Part shown: in pieces, positions 13,064-24,035 of the stretch | How positions within the stretch are numbered: the first letter of the stretch is position 1 | Layout of the letters: every line of letters starts with the position of its first letter | NCBI GenBank assembly: GCA_006538405.1 | Contig: BJKQ01000009.1 | Span: forward strand, 816,001-880,000 | Direction of reading: 5' to 3' | Origin: Hansfordia pulvinata | Taxonomy: Eukaryota > Ascomycota > Sordariomycetes > Xylariales | Length of the DNA stretch: 64,000 bases | Notes under the pieces: model-generated | Database searches by the model: none | Told to the model about the DNA's origin: nothing | What the model saw: only the letters and a program-made list of their open reading frames with translations | Translations under genes and position numbers: made by a program

Positions 13064-13124
13064 TGCTGCCGCTGCCGCTGCTGCTGCTGCCGCTGCCGCT
13101 GCCGCTGCCGCTGCCGCTGCTGCT
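13064..13124 (+). repeat. GCTGCC / GCTGCT trinucleotide repeat
   Basis: About twenty triplets of GCC and GCT in an intergenic region. It makes long homopolymeric Ala or Gly/Ser frames on both strands, which explains the spurious open frames there. Confidence 0.85.
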
Positions 13125-13709
13125 CTTACACGACACAAGCAGAGTACGGACCAAGGTTCGCTCCCCCTGCGCTCTGCCCTGCGGCGTACGGATATACTCG
13201 GACGAGTAGGCCCGCCCGCGCGAGGCCATTGGCTCGGGCCCGCTTGCTATACCATGTCGACCCGAACCCGCCTGTCTGCAGTTCGGACGCATCCATGCCT
13301 GCGGTCCTGCTGATGTCTCCCTCCCAGGTGGCAAACCGTTCTCGACGAGGTGGAACGAATGGGGTGTGCCCCATCCATCCCATCCGTCTGTCCAGGGTTC
13401 GCGAACCCACCTCTCTGGCGACATACACCGTTCATCCATCCCATGCGCGGGCAGGACCCTGTCTTGTCCTGTCTCGTCCAGTCCTGTTCTGTCCTGTCCC
13501 AACCAGTCCTGCACTCTGTCTGCTTCGTGCCTATCCTAGGTATGCATCTTGGCTGGATCTACCTCAACCACCCCCCCCTGCTGAGACCATCGAACGACGC
13601 CAGCACAAAACACAACCCCAGCTGAGGCAACTCCCCACGCCCCTCTCTCGTGCCGGATATACTCGCTCATCTGGCCTGGTCTGGGCTGGCCGTACATACA
13701 TACATACCT

Positions 13710-13757
13710 ACCTACTTACACACACACACACACACACACTCACTCACTCACTCACAC
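13710..13757 (+). repeat. CTAC then CA then CACT simple repeats
   Basis: Adjacent simple repeats 240 bp upstream of the oxygenase start codon; they probably lie in its promoter or 5' UTR. Confidence 0.75.
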
Positions 13758-13994
13758 ATATTATAAGCCGAGGCTTCTGCCCACCGGCGGCCCTGTCTGG
13801 CTTGCCTGCTCGGATCATGTTCCCTCTTGCTGGAACTCTTCTCACAACGCCAAGACCCGGCCTGTCTCCCCAACCCACGTCCAGGCGTCGCCCAGCCAAG
13901 CCAGCCGGGTGATCAAGCAAGAAGCCATAGGAGCCTCCAGGAGTTTTGTCCCGGGCTTTGACTTTCCCAGTATTCGTCTGTTAGGACGGCCAAG

Positions 13995-16569
13995 ATGGAA
14001 GAGCAACTACGCGCCCCCCATCCGTGAGTCTGATACTCTGATACCACCACCACTACTACTCCATGAGAGGTTGTCCGAATCGAATCGAAGAAGAAGAAGA
14101 AGAAGTCGACTAACACGCGTCTGCCTCCCCCTTCCCAGCTACTTGTCGGGCAACTTTGCCCCCGTCAAGAAGGCATGGCCTCTCACACCGTGCTCCTACA
14201 CGGGCCTTATACCGCGGGAGCTGGTCGGGGGCCAGTATGTGCGCAACGGCGGCAACCCGCTGACCAACAGCGACGGCGAGCGGGACGCGCACTGGTTCGA
14301 CGGGGACGGCATGCTGACAGGCGTGCTGTTCCGGCGGGAGGCGCGCCGCGGCGGCGTTGGCGGCAACGACAAGAAGTCCCGGCCGCCGCCGCCGCCGTAC
14401 GGCGACGCGGGCAGCTACGAGAAGGCTCCGCGGGGCGACTTTGATGCCGACGGCGCAGACCATCGGGAGGACGTCGTCGACGGCGAGCAGGAAGAAGAAG
14501 AAGAAGAAGAGGAGGAGGAGGTGGTGGTGGTGCCCGAGTTCGTCAACCAGTACGTGATGACGGACGTGTACCTCAACGCGCGGGGCAACGCGAACCTGCG
14601 GCGGCCCGTGCTGCCGAGCATCGCGACGCTGATCAGCGGGTCGCTCGTCACGATCGCGCTGGTGGTCCTGCGGACGCTGGCGCTGGTGCTGCTGTCGCGC
14701 CTGCCGGGCTCGCGGCGCGCCATCCGCCGGATCAGCGTCGCCAACACGGCCGTCGTCTTCCACGACGGCCGCGCCATGGCCACCTGCGAGAGCGGCCCGC
14801 CCATGCGCTTCCAGCTGCCCTCGCTCGAGACGGTCGGCTGGTACGACGGCCGCCGCGCCGAGAACGAGCCGGCAGAGAAGGCGGAGGAGCAGGAGGCAGA
14901 GAAGTCCGGCTTCGGCGGGGACGGCCCCGTGGCCTTCCTCAAGGAGTGGACGACGGGCCACCCGCGCGTCGACCCCGTCACCAACGAGCTCATCGCTTTC
15001 CACGCCAACTTTGTCGCGCCCTACGTCTACTACTCCATCGTGCCGCCCAGCAGCAGCAGCAGCAGTAGCAGTAGCAGCAACATCGGTGGTGTCGGCGGCG
15101 GCGGCGAGAAACCCAAGCTGCCGTCGCCCCCGCACGCCATCCCGCCGCCGCCGCCCGCGTGCTTCGACCTGCCCGTGCCCGGCGTGCGGTCGCCCAAGAT
15201 GATGCACGACTTTGGCGTCGCCGCGCGCCACACGGTCATCATGGACCTGCCGCTCTCGCTCAACCCGGTCAACAGCCTGACCGGCAAGCCCGTCGTGGCC
15301 TACGACCCGACCGAGCCGTCGCGCTTCGGCGTCTTCCCCCGCTACGAGCCCGCCCGCGTCCAGTGGTTCGAGACCAACCCGTGCGTCATCTTCCACACGG
15401 CCAACTGCTGGGAGACGACGACGACGACGACGGCGAGCACCATGAGCACCACCACCACGAGTACCCCCACCACTGTGAGCTCCGCTGCTGTCGCCGCCGC
15501 CGGCATGGCCCCCGGGCCCCTGCAGGTGGAGCAGGAGGAGACCACCACCGTCCACCTGCTGGCGTGCCGCCTGACCTCGGCGTCGGTCGTGTACAGCGCG
15601 GGCGCGCTGGCGCCCCCCGTGCCCAAGGCCGTGCCGCCCGAGTACGCCGAGGAGGAGCAGTGCCGGCTGTACTACTACGAGTTCCCGCTGCTGCCCTCCT
15701 CCCCTTCCCCTTCTTCCCACTCTCCCCTCCTGGCCAACAGCGCCACGACCACCACCAGCACCGCAAGCCCGACCCCGCAGATCCGGCACCAGTGGGCCCT
15801 GTCCGCGGTGCCGATGGAGTTCCCGACGCTGGACCCGGGCCGCCAGATGCGCGAGGCCCGGTACGTCTACGGCTGCAGCACGGCGGGCGACATGTACAGC
15901 TCCAAGGCCGGCATCGGCAAGGCCGCCAAGATCGACTGCCTGACCAAGGTCGACGCGCGCGCCCTAATCGCTCGCGGGCGCGCCGCGCCCCCGCAGCAGG
16001 TGAAGGGCTGCGTGGACGAGCGGACGCTGGAGGAGATACTCGCGGACAACGAGCGGGCGGCGGCTCTGGACCCCAAGGGCTTCGCCGACGACAGGACGGC
16101 GGCCGAGGGCAGAGACCCGATCCAGATCTTCGCCATGCCGCCCGGGTGGTACACGCAGGAGGCCAGCTTCGTGCCGCGGGCCGAGGGCGAAAGAAGGGGC
16201 GAGGACGACGGGTGGCTCGTCACGTACGTGTTCGACGAGTCGACGCAGCTGGAGAAGGCCGGGGCAGGGGCCGGAGAGGCCAGGGAGGACGCGGCCTCGG
16301 AGCTGTGGGTCATCGACGCGCGGACGATGCGCGACGTCGTCGCCCGCGTCAGGCTGCCCCAGCGCGTGCCCTACGGCCTGCACGGCGCGTGGTTCCCCGA
16401 GGAGCAGGTCCGGGGCCAGCGCGGCGTCGCGGGGCTGCGGCGGCCTGCTGCCGCTGCTGCTGCTGCGGTGCACGACCAGGGCCTCGGGGGAAGATGGGGA
16501 TGGGGAGGCGCAGGCGGGGGAGGATGGGTCCCGCGCGGAGCCCTGCTGCTAGCCTCGCCGCCGTGGTGA
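13995..16569 (+). CDS. Carotenoid cleavage oxygenase (RPE65/CCD family), candidate retinal-forming CarX type
   Basis: Two exons: 13995-14023 and 14139-16569 (GTGAGT...CTAAC...CCCAG, matching phase 2). The joined start reads MEEQLRAPHPYLSGNFAPV, the classic fungal CCD N-terminus. All four iron-ligand histidines of the family are visible: GHPRVDP (codon at 14959), MMHDFG (15205), IFHTANCWE (15394) and YGLHGAWF (16381). A hydrophobic patch (about 14610-14710) like that of fungal CCDs may serve membrane association. The protein is long (819 aa) because of acidic (14490-14520), Ser (15050-15078), Thr (15415-15470) and Pro inserts. The end after YGLHGAWFPEEQ is doubtful: the annotated frame runs into Ala/Gly repeats, whereas another frame ends at 16598 with a more natural block (AAVVRDALESWIG). 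Nearby opsin favours retinal formation; CAO-2/CarT-like torulene cleavage is the alternative. Confidence 0.85.
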
Positions 16570-18675
16570 GGGACGCGCTTGAGAGCTGGATCGGGTGAGC
16601 TGCCTTTGGCTGGCGATGGAGGTGAAGTGAGGCCTCGAGAAAGGCGGGGGGGGGCCTTTCGACACCGTTGCCCTTATTTTTTTTCTTTTTTCTTTTTTCT
16701 ATCTCTTTCCATTATACCCCTTTGTTGTCACTGGGATACAAAGAGGGGGACTTTTACGCTTTTACATCTCTGCTGAGCTGAGAATGATTCACGACGGCCA
16801 CGCTGGAGGACGATTTCCCGGGAGTTTGGTTTGGAGGGATACCCTGGGGTGGAATGCGATGCTTCCTGGTTGCCGTTTCTGCTTTCTGCTTTCCTCTTTT
16901 TTTTTTTTTACAAATGTCGACAGCACCCAACTGTCACTGACGGCCATGGGGATGACTATAGTTGTTTCCCATCATAGCTGGATCTCATGCATGCCCTTTG
17001 CAGTCAGTCATGGGCTTTTCCACCCGATCTGTTATAGTCAAGCACGACCACATCACCCTGCACGTTCCCATCACACGGCCACTGTTTTCTGATGAACTGA
17101 ACTCGTAAAACGTCTGGCAAGCCGACCCAAGCAGCCGACGAATCAGCTCCGCAGGCGGCACCCACTCATGCGGCGCACGCGCAGGGCGAGATCTGTGTGT
17201 GTCAGCCATGCCTTGCAGGACGGGCCGCTGTCTGTCTGACAGGCCCCCAGAGCCAGAAGCACGCACACGTCAGACCCAAACCCAGCCAGGCCTGATACGA
17301 CTGGATGGTCCACCTAACGTACGAGAGCATGTGACCTAGCAAGCAGACGCAGGTTTTGGGCAGCTCGCTCGACTCGTCGAGGCTGTAGTGGGGGGGGGGG
17401 GGGGGGGGGGGGGGCACCATGCGCACCGCAGACCCCGGCTGACCGAGACAGCCCCAGATCGATCCAGCTCCTCGAGGGTTTGTCCGCGACTGTGGCACTC
17501 GGGAGCTCCTCTTCATTGGCGCACGCGCGGGGGCTGACAGAAGAGCCTGGCAGGAAGGGTGGGCGGGCCATAGCCCATAGGATCTGCACGATCCCAAGGC
17601 GGTGGGCGTCCATGTGCGTGGGTACGTTTCTCCGACCCGCGCGATCGCGGAACGCGCCGTCGGGTCTGAGATGGGATGAAAGACAGGGGACGCCGTCGCA
17701 GGGTGATGCCTGTTTATTTGAGCTGTCGTACTTTTTTTTTAAATTTTCTTTTTTTTTTAGAGAGGGGAAGGTAGGAGTAGGTAACCCACAAACGATAGGC
17801 CATACCCACCAGCAACACCGGTGGTTAGCCCACTGCTCCGTAGTAAACGCTCTGTTTATACTCTTATCAGATCTCGAGCAGTGAAACATGGACTTGGGCA
17901 CGGCCACACATTGCCGCACATACGCGTCCTCACGTTTCGCCGCTACGTTCAAGCCGCAGTGTACTCTCGAAATCGTACAAATCCACGGCGTGGAATCGGC
18001 TTCTGAGCTTGGTGATTTCCAGATCGAGGCAATGCGGGAGCCCCGCTCATGAACAGATACAGACCATTGGTGCATAGTAAGCATGGTCCAGCTATCAGCT
18101 ATGGTTCACTCTACTTGTATCTTTAAAGGCGAGGTTTGAACACTGCCGGTGATCAGAGAAGTCGGGGGAGGACATGAAGATTGCAACGCATCGACGTACC
18201 CAAGGCAGCTCCGTTTGAGTGTTCATCAACTGTGTTACATGTGATGCAGTGCACGTGGGCACGGGCTCGCTCAGAAAGGCAATGGATCGAATACGAGTAC
18301 GGGACGGGCCCAACCGTACGAGACGGACAGACCCAGAGAGAGAGTGGACGTCAGACAGAGAGGGTAACGTCATGGGCCCCACCGTCTGCGGCGGCGTCGA
18401 CCACCGCACAGCAGCTCTGAAGCCTCGCCCGACGAAGCTCGGCGCCGCTTCCACTGTTTACTCCCACCACCTCGCATCTTCCACCGCCACCCGGCACCTC
18501 ATCTTCGCCGGTGAGACACCCTCCCATAACCTCTCCCGGCCCAGCCACCCTCCCTCGCAACCCTCGGAGGCAGGCAGGCATCGGCTGGCCCCCTCCCCAT
18601 GGCCGCTTGAGCGCCTCGTCCACCACTCCACGGCCCTCTCTCGCTGCCCTTGGACCCCCCGCACCGCAACCCGGC
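16570..18675. other. Intergenic region
   Basis: No supported gene in 2.1 kb. A T-rich stretch near 16676-16705 follows the oxygenase and is probably in its 3' UTR. A G25 run lies at 17390-17414. A TACGAGTA motif is at 18292-18299. Antisense and sense open frames here (up to about 256 codons at 17314-18084, minus) show no domain. Confidence 0.55.
17390..17414 (+). repeat. Poly-G tract, 25 nt
   Basis: Uninterrupted run of 25 G in intergenic DNA, one of six runs of 20 or more G or C in the window. Confidence 0.9.
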
Positions 18676-20953
18676 ATGGCCTCGCGCCGGGGCATGGAGC
18701 TGATCCCCTACACATCTCGAGAAGGCCGCGAAATCGTTCTGTACGTGCTGGTCCCATCAGAGAACGCCATGTGCGACACCTTTGCTGACCTTTCCCCCCC
18801 CTCACAGACGCCACCAGAATGCCCTTGTCGTCCGCGATCCCGACTCGCGCCGCCTCGAGGTCCGCGGCGCCGCCGTCACCGAATGCCCGACATGCCATCG
18901 CCCCCTGCGCTCCTCGTCGCCTGAGCGCCACTTCGAAGCTCCCCCCCCTCAGCAGCACGAGTCCTACCTCGACCCCGACTACTTCCGCATGCTGCAGGCC
19001 GGCTTCATCGAGGACGAGCCCCCGCGACAGCCCTCCAGCCCCATACGGCGCCTGACTCAGCCTGCGTTGCCCATTGGTGGCGCCGCCAGCGCCGCACCCA
19101 GGCGGAATGGCACCGGCGAATCCCCGGGTCCCCGCGACGTCGCCGTCGATGACGAGGCCGAGTTCCTCTCCAGCGCCCCCGCCCCAGCCGAAGGCCCCCG
19201 CATCCGCCGAGACGCCTTCAACCCCAACTACTTCCAGCGATTCTTCCGCGAGGAGCGCGAGCTGGGCCGCGGTGGGAAAGGCGTCGTCCTGCTCGTCCGC
19301 CATGAGATGGACGGCTGTTTCCTCGGGCACTTTGCCTGCAAGCGCGTCCCCGTGGGCGACGACCACGCCTGGTTGGAGAAGGTGCTCATCGAGGTCGAGC
19401 TCCTCGCCAAGCTCTCCCACCCCAATCTTGTCTCCTACCGCCACGTCTGGCTCGAAGACGCCCACCTGCACCGCTTCGGCCCGCCGGTGGCTTGTGTCTT
19501 CATCTTGCAGCAGTATTGCAACGGCGGCGACCTACTACACTACGTCCTGGGTGATGGTCCCAAGGAGGTCACCAAGGAACAGCTCAAGGCCCAGATCCGC
19601 CGCCGCTCCAAAGGGCAAAGCGACATGCCGCCCAACCTGGCCGAAGCGCAGCGCAGACTGTCGCTCGAAGAGATCTACTCCCTCTTCAAGGATATCACAT
19701 CGGGCCTGGCCTATCTCCACAGCGCCAACTATATCCACCGTGATCTAAAACCGAATAATTGTTTGCTCCACAGCGAGAACGGCCAGATGACCTGCCTATT
19801 GAGTGACTTTGGCGAGGTCCAGCCGGGCAATGCCGTCAGAGATTCGACGGGCACCACGGGCACTATTTCGCATTGCGCACCCGAGGTTCTAATGCCCGAT
19901 CCGCTTACTGGCCGCTTGGGAAATTTCACCACCAAGTCCGATATCTTCTCGCTGGGCATGATTCTCTATTTCCTCTGCTTTGGCCGTCTCCCCTACACAA
20001 ACGCCAACATGATCCAGGAAGAGCTTGAAGACATCAATCTCCTCCGCGCCGAGATTCAGAATTGGAAGGGGTTCCAAGATGAAAGACGGGAGAGACCAGA
20101 CCTGCCGCCCAAGCTGTATCAGCTTCTGAAGCTGATGCTTGCTCTGGACCCTGCACAACGTCCCAGCGCCTTGGAGGTTTTGAATGTCATGAACCACGAG
20201 GGCAGTCTCGGGAATATGCAGAAGCGTAGCTCGAGCCCCGGCGTGGGCCTCCGGAACAGGCGCATTCATAATCTGGACTCGCCAGTCCCGCCCAGCACGC
20301 CAGTTCCAGAACCAGCCAAGCAGTACCGACAGGAGCCGGCGGCACACGAGAGCCCAAGCCCGACGGTGTCCCGGTCCCTTGCCGATATCCCCCTCCCTTC
20401 TACAGAGGAAAGCAGACGGCAGAAACGCCCAGGACCAGAAGCTGAGGCCATGGCACTCACGCGGAGCCAATCGAGCTACGCCCAGCCGCAGCCAGAATAC
20501 GCGGCGCCCGCACGAGGGCGGTCCCTGCAGCGCCACACCTCGCCCGTTGTGCCTCCGCTTCTCATGGCGCCGCCCCCGTCCACCTTCGTTGGCGCAATGA
20601 GCCAGCAGGTCCAGCTGGCGTGTCATCGCTTGATATACTTATCGCGCGTTCATGGGGTGGCGGCGCTGTTCATTTTCCGTCTGACGCTATTCCTCGTCAA
20701 ACTGGCGGCGCTCGGCCGCCCTTGCCGGCCCTTCATGCCGGGTCTCGAGGTGGCCATCCCCCTCATCTGCGTGGCCGCCCTGGACCTGGGCATGCCATCC
20801 CGACGTGACCGCGGTGGCTTGGAGGTGCTGAGTGCTTGGCGCTGGGGCTGGCGCGTGAGTACTCTGCTGTTCGCGGTGCACTTTGCGGCGCTTTGGACGG
20901 CGGCCCACTGGCGGGTTTTGTGCACTGCCACGCCCGAGTGGGCCGAATGGTAG
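18676..20953 (+). CDS. Serine/threonine protein kinase, IKS1-like, with C-terminal membrane segments
   Basis: Two exons, 18676-18740 and 18808-20953 (GTACGT...TCACAG, phase 2 on both sides), about 736 aa. Exon 1 encodes MASRRGMELIPYTSREGREIVL and joins in frame to RHQNALVVRD. The kinase domain spans about residues 167-480: glycine loop ELGRGGKG (from 173), catalytic Lys200 in FACKRV, HRDLKPNN with Asp334, DFGE with Asp355, and CAPE. A CPTCHRPL pair of cysteines precedes it. The kinase is followed by a Pro/Ser-rich linker and two or three hydrophobic segments near the C-terminus (from about 20640 to 20920). Kinase plus C-terminal membrane anchor is the layout of the yeast Iks1 group, a poorly characterised family. 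All catalytic residues are present, so activity is expected. The kinase call is certain; the IKS1 subfamily is inferred from layout. Confidence 0.9.
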
Positions 20954-22003
20954 TCGTGGTTAAGAGGGAGAAACAATCAAATCGAAGAAGAATCTTCAGA
21001 GTGATAGGAGTTAACTGGGCTGCTAATGATAGGGGAAGTCGTGGGCCGACATCCGATCGAGAGGACTTGATGAACAGAAGGTATTGCTGTACGCATTGAA
21101 CGAGTTACGACCATAGCGGCTTTGAAAAGAGCTTGAATTAATGTTTCACTGATGGACATGACCAGAATCTGCCCAGCATTACGAATCGGTTGACATGAAC
21201 GGCACATCATCGACCACGAGGAGGGGTGGGTAAAGTGACAAATGGGCAATTGCCCGTGTGACTGAGCACATGACGAGCCTTCTGTGCCGCTCGTCGCGTA
21301 TCCCATCACCCAAACTATCCCTTCAAATTTGATTTTTCCTGTTTCGCCGCGCCCACATGTCCCGAATCCGCCTGTTTCTGCTGCGCGAGGCCCCGGGCCT
21401 GAAGGGTCGATGCTGATCAGAGCCAGTATAAAGGGTGGCCTTAGGTTCCTCAAGTGCCGGGTGGAGGAGACGTCTTTAGTGTTAGGTAGGCTGTAGCATC
21501 CGTCTCTTGGACCGATGAGTTGAGTGTACCACTTCTACGCATACAGGATGTACGGACAGTGGCATCGGCGGCAGGGCACGACTCCCGAGACGCTTCACCC
21601 TGCGAAACGAGACGCAGACAGTGCGGTGCGTATGGCGGGAATGACGGTGCTCGAGGCAGATGGGCCCAGAACTCGAATGCCATGCGGCAAGAGTATCTCG
21701 GGAAGGTCAGCAGGAGTCCCGAGGAACTGAATGGATGGATTATGATGCTGTACGAACATTCGAGGATTCTCGTCATGGGCGGTTTACAGTGCAGGCATTC
21801 ACCGTATCCCGTTGGCGGGTTGCACTTCTTGGGCAAGTCTGGACCTCGTCGACGACCAAGGGCAAAGAACGTTTTGACTTGGTATTTCCAATGATAGTGG
21901 GCTTCTGCCATCCGAGGGATTACATTACCTCACCACAACCCCAAACCCGCTCACCGCTCCTCTCCTTGCAATCTCCCCCCTTTCCCACTCTTCGGTTGGC
22001 GAC
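20954..22003. other. Intergenic region between convergent genes
   Basis: One kilobase between the 3' ends of the kinase and the P450. I see no gene. A slightly AT-richer patch near 21300-21330 is the only compositional change. Confidence 0.55.
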
Positions 22004-24035
22004 TCACGCCCGCGCCCGCAGCCGGACGTCGAGCCCCTTCTGCCTGACGAACCAGCTGTGCACGACCTCCCACTCCTGCGCCGGGCCGCGGGCCAGCTCG
22101 GCGTCGTACCGCGCGGCCAGCGTGGCCAGGACCTTCTTGGTCTGCATGACGGCAAGATGCTGGCCCAGGCACACGCGGCTGCCGGCGCCGAAGCCCAGGT
22201 CGGCGGCGTTCATGCGGTTCAGGCGCTCGCGGAACCCCTCCTCCGACTCGCGGTTGTCGACGTCGCGCAGCCACCGTTCGGGCCGGAACTCGTCCACCTC
22301 CGAACCCCAGATCCCGTCTGCGCGCGACGATACATAAGGGTTCATGCCCGCTATGCAGCCGCCGGGCAGCTTGCGGCCGTCCGGGAGTCGGGCGCCCTCG
22401 GCGGGCACGTAGCGCTCCAGGGGCATCTGGATGCCCGGGTGCATGCGCATGGACTCGCGGACGACGGCCTCGAGGTAGGGCAGGTCGCGGGCGATGCGGA
22501 AGGGTACTGCCGCGGTGGAGGTGGCAAGGGAAGAAGAAGAAGAAGCTGTGGCGGACCGGACCTCGTCGCACAGGCGCTTCCAGGCTGCGCCGTCCTTGAG
22601 CGCGTAATACAGCGCCGACCGGATCGTGATGGCGGTGCTGTCGGCGCCGGCGATGGTGTTGATCATCAGGTAGCTTTAGGGGAGTGGGGGTGTTAATACG
22701 GTAATATCTTTGGGGGGGCAAAGGGTGAAGGAAGACCTAAGAGGGGGAGAGAGGGCAATAACTTACATGACAATCTGAGCGTCGTCGACGACATCCGGGT
22801 GCGCCTCCTTGGCCTCGATGTAGCGGTCGAGGAAGTCCGGGCGGGCCGGGTCGTGGTGCTCGCCGTCGACGCCCTGGAAGCGCTCGATCATGCGCTGGAC
22901 CGAGACGTCGACGAGGGGCTGGGCGCTGGGCGGCCCCACGCGGCGGATCGGGTTCTTGTCGAGGCACGAGTCGAGCCAGGGCATCTGGCCCACGACGGCG
23001 AAGTAGTCGAACGAGATCTCCGAGGTTCGCAGCATCCCGTTGAAGTCGCACCCGGCCTCGAGGTAGCCATACGGCCGGCTGAAAGTCACCTCGCCGATGA
23101 CGTCCCACGTGTCTTTTACGGAGTAGATGAGTAAAGGCGGGGTACAAGTGATGAGGATGAGGTCGTGGGAAACAAGAAAAGGGGGGAGAGAGGAGAGAAA
23201 CAAATGACGAGCGAAAGAGAGAGAGAGAGAGAGAGAGACGTACAGAAGGATACCCAGTCGCCCAAGGGGCAGACGTTGTCGTCGCCGCTGCGGCCCGCGC
23301 CGGCGACGAAGCGCTGGTCCAGCTGGCGGCAGAACAGGTCGATGGTCTTATCGATCTGGGACTCAAAGTTGAGCACGCCCGTCATGGTGTAGTACTTGGC
23401 AATGGGCTTTTTCTTCAGGGCGTGCCGCCTGTCATCAGTGTCGCTGAAGAGGTTGTGCACGATGGCCCCGTCCACCTTGGCGCTACTGCCATGGTAGAAC
23501 TCGGTCTGTTTGCGTTGTTAGTATGGGCGAGGGTCTCGGGCAATAGGACGACGAGCTTGGACGGAGAAGAAAAAGAAAAAGGAACGGACCTTGCTCCAGT
23601 TGCCCTTGATGTTGTAGACGGTCTTGGTGAAGGACGGGAAGTCGAGGATGACCATGTTAGGGCCGACGCGCACGACGGGGCCGTATTTCTCGTGCAGCTT
23701 GAGCCCGACAATATGCGACTGGCGCCGCCAGACCACCATGAGGCGCCACAGGTTGGTCCATCCTGCGACGTGGGTGATGAGAGTCAGCGGATTTCATTCA
23801 TCACAGTAGGTAGCCGTGAAAGCGCTCTATCAGGGTAAAAAGACACAGCGAGAGAGGGACAGAGCTGACCTGCGAGAAAGGGCCCGGGAAACTGCCGCAG
23901 AGGCGAGGTGTAGTAGGCCCAGACGGACCAGCAGATGTAGCCGATGGGGATCAGGGCGAGGGTGCGAATGAGCAGCGCGGCGGCCGAGGCATCTCCAGTG
24001 CCTCGCAGCAGCCCATCTCCTGCTGCGGTGGACAT
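22004..24035 (-). CDS. Cytochrome P450, fungal class related to pisatin demethylase-like enzymes
   Basis: Five exons on the minus strand: 24035-23870, 23762-23590, 23505-23244, 23112-22767 and 22673-22004. All phases agree, giving 538 aa. An N-terminal membrane anchor is followed by RQFPGPFLAG. Diagnostic P450 motifs: I-helix AGADST, K-helix ESMR, the EFRPERW block and haem-binding FGAGSRVCLG with the axial Cys. The segment FYTWDVIGEVTFS across intron 3 resembles the pisatin demethylase/CYP57-like branch, common in detoxification and secondary metabolism. The enzyme should be an ER-bound monooxygenase using NADPH-P450 reductase. Intron 3 contains a (GA)n run (23216-23238), and a Ser-rich insert of about ten residues interrupts exon 5 near 22530-22555. 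The substrate cannot be read from the sequence. Confidence 0.92.

Larger units (their letters stand above)
8091..13994. other. Long divergent intergenic region between opsin and carotenoid oxygenase
   Basis: No gene could be supported in 5.9 kb. Open frames up to about 270 codons on the minus strand (9269-10087) overlap others and resemble no family I know. The stretch is repeat-rich: TACTCGTA or TACGAGTA at 10068, 10174, 10328, 12060, 12668 and 13003; G26 at 11123-11148; C23 at 11846-11868; several simple repeats after 11.9 kb. It must contain the promoters of both flanking genes, but I see no recognisable light-response element I would stand behind. Confidence 0.55.

Noticed and set aside
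14110..15789. 559-codon open frame antisense to the carotenoid oxygenase
   Set aside because: It is the GC-rich shadow of a gene with clear family motifs on the other strand; its own translation is low-complexity Arg/Gly/His/Asp.
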